Shown: positions 41,144 to 42,969 of the stretch, in pieces | Layout of the letters: each line of letters begins with the position of its first letter | Numbering within the stretch: position 1 is the first letter of the stretch | Assembly (NCBI GenBank): GCA_021803085.1 | Contig: JAJZMD010000245.1 | Coordinates: forward strand, 1 to 42,969 | DNA length: 42,969 nt | From: Actinomycetes bacterium | Lineage (GTDB): Bacteria > Actinomycetota > Acidimicrobiia > Acidimicrobiales > RAAP-2 | Direction of reading: 5' to 3' | Program-made: the position numbers and the translations under genes | Notes under the pieces: generated by a model | Told to the model about the DNA's origin: nothing | What the model saw: the letters and a program-made list of their open reading frames with translations, nothing else | The model's database searches: none

Positions 41144-41350
41144 GTGGCATCGGGGACGGTCAAGTGGTTCAACGCGGAGAAGGGCTACGGGTTCATCTCA
41201 CAGCCCGATGGGGGCGCCGATGTGTTCGTCCACCACACCGCAATCGTCATGAACGGCTACCGGGTGCTCGAAGAGGGGCAACAGGTGGAGTTCAGCGTGG
41301 AGGAGGGACCGAAGGGCCTCATGGCGAAGGACGTCCGCCCCGCCGGCTGA
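41144..41350 (+). CDS. Cold-shock protein (CspA family)
   Basis: A 68-residue OB-fold RNA/DNA-binding protein. RNP1 is KGYGFI and RNP2 is VFVHHTAI; the start [16 protein letters not shown] is canonical. It acts as an RNA chaperone in cold or stationary phase. GTG 41144 is followed by the family's universal N-terminus and is preceded by AAAGGGGA at moderate distance. A hairpin terminator lies 15 bp after the stop. Confidence 0.96.
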   Translation: MASGTVKWFNAEKGYGFISQPDGGADVFVHHTAIVMNGYRVLEEGQQVEFSVEEGPKGLMAKDVRPAG

Positions 41351-41364
41351 GCCACGTTTCCGCC

Positions 41365-41385
41365 TGCCCCGGGCGCAACGGGGCA
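41365..41385 (+). terminator. Hairpin terminator of the cold-shock gene
   Basis: TGCCCCG (41365-41371) pairs exactly with CGGGGCA (41379-41385) over a seven-base loop; TTCGATACT follows, a weak T-rich tail. Confidence 0.65.
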
Positions 41386-41426
41386 TTCGATACTCCCACT
41401 GCAGCGGCCTCGGTCGACGCGCGCCG

Positions 41427-41449
41427 CATAATTGTTACCTTTGAGTAAC
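41427..41449 (+). promoter_or_regulatory. Promoter and operator-like palindrome before the acyl-CoA dehydrogenase gene
   Basis: CATAAT (41427-41432) is a good -10 box. GTTAC-CTTTGA-GTAAC (41434-41449) is an inverted repeat placed over the expected transcription start, suggesting repression by a TetR- or GntR-type regulator of fatty-acid catabolism. No such regulator gene is adjacent. Confidence 0.5.
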
Positions 41450-41513
41450 CTGAGTAGTGACGCTCCGCTGTGATCGGACGGTGCGGCGGAGGTTGCCGAA
41501 GGGGTGAGCGCAG

Positions 41514-42728
41514 ATGGCCGAGTTCTCTCTCGAGCTCAACGAGGACCAGCTCCAGGTCCAAAAGTGGGTCCACGACTTCGCCGAGAACGTGATGCGTCCG
41601 GCTGCCCACGAGTGGGACGAGCGCGAGGAGACCCCCTGGCCGATCATCGAGGAGGCGGCCAGGATCGGCCTTTACTCCTTCGACTTCGCCGCCAACGCCT
41701 TCAGCGACCCGACGGGCCTCACGATGGTCCTCGTGAACGAAGAGATGAGCTGGGGCGACGCCGGGATCGCGCTCGCCATCTTCGGCTCGTCGCTCGCCGT
41801 CGCCGCCATCGTCGCCAACGGCACGCCAGAGCAGCAGGCCGAGTGGATCCCGAAGTGCTTCGGGACCGCCGACGATGTCAAGCTCGCGGCGTTCGGGGTG
41901 TCGGAGCCTGATGCCGGCTCCGACGTCTCCTCCCTCAAGACCCGCGCCGTCTACGACGAGGCGAAGGACGAGTGGGTGCTGAACGGCACCAAGACTTGGA
42001 TCACGAACGGCGGCATTGCGAACACGCACGTGATCGTCGCGTCGGTCGCGCCGGAGCTCGGCGCCCGCGGGCACGCGAGCTTCGTGGTCCCCGAGGGCAC
42101 GCCCGGCATCAGCCAGGGTCAGAAGTTCCAGAAGATGGGCATCCGCGCCTCGCACACCGCAGAGGTGGTCCTCGACGACTGCCGCGTTCCCGGCCGGTGC
42201 CTGCTCGGCGGCAAGGAGAAGCTGGACGAGCGACTCGCCCGTGCCCGAGAGGGACGGCCGACCTCCACGCAGGCCGCAATGGCGACCTTCGAGGCATCAC
42301 GTCCGTCGGTGGGTGCGCAGGCCGTGGGCATCGCTCGCGCCGCGTACGAGTACGCGCTCGGCTACGCGAAGGAGCGCAGGCAGTTCAACCGGGCGATCAT
42401 CGAGCATCAGGCGATCGCCTTCAAGCTCGCGGACATGAAGGTCCGCACCGACGCGGCGCGGCTCTTGTGCTGGCGGGCGGCGTGGATGGCCGCGCGTCAC
42501 GAGAAGTTCGTGGCGGGCGAGGGGTCCCAGTCGAAGCTCTTCGCCGGGGAGACCGCCGTGTGGGTGACCGAGCAGGCGATCCAGATCCTCGGCGGCTACG
42601 GCTACGTGCGCGAGTACCCGGTCGAACGCTGGCACCGCGACGCGAAGATCTACACCATCTTCGAGGGGACGAGCGAGATCCAGAGGCTCGTCATCGCGCG
42701 GGCGATCTCGGGGCTGCACATCGACTAG
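41514..42728 (+). CDS. Acyl-CoA dehydrogenase
   Basis: FAD enzyme of beta-oxidation or branched-chain amino-acid breakdown, 404 residues. Visible motifs: FGVSEPDAGSDVSSLKTRA and GTKTWITNGG around the FAD/substrate site, YALGYAKERRQFNRAIIEHQ, ILGGYGYVREYPVERWHRDA and the catalytic glutamate in IFEGTSEIQR. A segment of about 25 residues (KEKLDERLARAREGRPTS) between the middle and C-terminal domains is longer than in many relatives. ATG 41514 has only a weak purine-rich site. Chain-length preference cannot be read from sequence. Confidence 0.95.
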   Translation: MAEFSLELNEDQLQVQKWVHDFAENVMRPAAHEWDEREETPWPIIEEAARIGLYSFDFAANAFSDPTGLTMVLVNEEMSWGDAGIALAIFGSSLAVAAIVANGTPEQQAEWIPKCFGTADDVKLAAFGVSEPDAGSDVSSLKTRAVYDEAKDEWVLNGTKTWITNGGIANTHVIVASVAPELGARGHASFVVPEGTPGISQGQKFQKMGIRASHTAEVVLDDCRVPGRCLLGGKEKLDERLARAREGRPTSTQAAMATFEASRPSVGAQAVGIARAAYEYALGYAKERRQFNRAIIEHQAIAFKLADMKVRTDAARLLCWRAAWMAARHEKFVAGEGSQSKLFAGETAVWVTEQAIQILGGYGYVREYPVERWHRDAKIYTIFEGTSEIQRLVIARAISGLHID

Positions 42729-42751
42729 TTCCCTGGTGCGCGCGGCGGCTC

Positions 42752-42861
42752 GTGCGCTTCTACGTCTACGCCGCCGAAGCCGACGTCGCAGAGCTCACCG
42801 CCTCGCCACCTCCATCTCGCGCTGGGAGCATGAGGTCCTCAACTTCCACACGGGTGGCGTC
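42752..42861 (+). pseudogene. Frameshifted fragment of a transposase (probably ISL3 family)
   Basis: One frame gives RFYVYAAEADVAELT, and after a one-base shift at about 42799 the next frame gives RLATSISRWEHEVLNFHTGG followed by V. Joined, these resemble a C-terminal segment of ISL3-type transposases (ELxRLAxTIxxWxxEiLxfxxTGgvSN). Similarity ends abruptly after 42861, where the start of a second insertion sequence seems to lie. The rest of the transposase is absent from this side. Confidence 0.55.
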
Positions 42862-42884
42862 CATCCCCTGGTGTAAATGTCAGC

Positions 42885-42936
42885 GGGCGTAGGTTCCTTC
42901 GAGAAGTACCAGTTCAACGAAGGAGGACCTACACCC
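42885..42936 (+). promoter_or_regulatory. Hairpin that buries the transposase ribosome-binding site
   Basis: Outer pairs GGG (42885-42887)/CCC (42934-42936) and GTAGGT (42889-42894)/ACCTAC (42927-42932), then TCCTTCG (42895-42901)/CGAAGGA (42918-42924) with a two-base bulge. The site AAGGAGG (42920-42926) lies in the descending arm. Transcripts entering from outside the element would fold this way and be poorly translated. Confidence 0.7.
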
Positions 42937-42969
42937 GTGACTGCACGAGTATCACCCACCGAGCGCATC
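42937..42969 (+). CDS. Start of a transposase gene (partial)
   Basis: Eleven codons only, MTARVSPTERI, running off the window. GTG 42937 has a strong AAGGAGGA site ending ten bases upstream. The position just inside an insertion-sequence end, and an N-terminus of the kind seen in actinobacterial transposases, support the call; the family is uncertain. Confidence 0.5.
   Translation, partial: MTARVSPTERI

Larger units (their letters stand above)
42862..42969 (+). mobile_element. Left end of an insertion sequence, truncated by the window edge
   Basis: The sequence beyond the transposase scrap contains TGTAAATGTCAGCGGGCG (from 42872), typical in style of a terminal inverted repeat of IS256/mutator-like elements, then a leader hairpin and the start of an open reading frame with a strong ribosome site. 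The exact left end and family cannot be fixed without the right end. Confidence 0.55.

Overview
The window is a GC-rich (about 70%) chromosomal segment, almost certainly from an actinobacterium. Lineage markers are a bacterial proteasome activator (Bpa) homologue, a DUF1918 protein, a deazaflavin-dependent nitroreductase-family protein, a LOG-family protein, a SigB/SigF partner-switch module, and many apparently leaderless genes with a TAnnnT box just before the start codon. A deep-branching group such as Acidimicrobiia would fit the pyruvate:ferredoxin oxidoreductase and the unusual valyl-tRNA synthetase, but this is inference; no rRNA or other phylogenetic anchor is present.

Layout. 1-2.3 kb: NHEJ DNA-repair pair, an ATP-dependent ligase with only the tail of a phosphoesterase domain, then a LigD-type polymerase. 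2.4-10.1 kb: three overlapping genes, PEP synthase, a GltD-like NAD(P)H/ferredoxin-type flavoprotein and a single-chain pyruvate:ferredoxin oxidoreductase, forming a pyruvate/PEP module. 10.2-14.3 kb: small stress and accessory genes (CBS protein, DUF1918, a BON+DUF2267 protein, a nicotinamidase-like hydrolase, a short Bpa homologue) and a TetR regulator. 14.6-16.3 kb: a 14-helix drug exporter divergent from tetR, with two matching operator-like sites between them. 16.4-19.4 kb: alkylation-repair pair (ATL protein and AlkA-type glycosylase), a GNAT plus UBP-zinc-finger pair, and a channel-like membrane protein whose selectivity filter is lost. 19.5-21.5 kb: YceI divergent from MarR, then a LOG protein. 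21.7-25.7 kb: a peptide-type ABC importer (binding protein and two permeases) with no ATPase genes. 25.7-28.6 kb: Nudix hydrolase, Ddn-like protein and a membrane-anchored SpoIIE phosphatase.

28.7-34.8 kb is a sugar-phosphate block: glycogen phosphorylase, rpiA, and (minus strand) pgi-gnd-pgl, linking glycogen breakdown to the pentose phosphate pathway. 34.8-36.5 kb is an anti-anti-sigma / anti-sigma / sigma operon with a near-consensus SigB-type promoter of its own. The SpoIIE phosphatase 6 kb away is a plausible input. 36.7-40.8 kb holds valS and cysS, diverging from only 20 bp. 41.1-42.7 kb has a cold-shock protein and an acyl-CoA dehydrogenase. The last 220 bp are mobile: a frameshifted scrap of a transposase interrupted by the left end of another insertion sequence, whose transposase ribosome-binding site is buried in a hairpin.

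A recurring theme is short GC-rich tandem duplication, both in coding sequence (both LigD genes, tetR start, ABC binding protein, 33 bp x3 in glycogen phosphorylase) and between genes (three unrelated arrays with the same 13-bp period). I saw no tRNA, rRNA, CRISPR array or phage gene.
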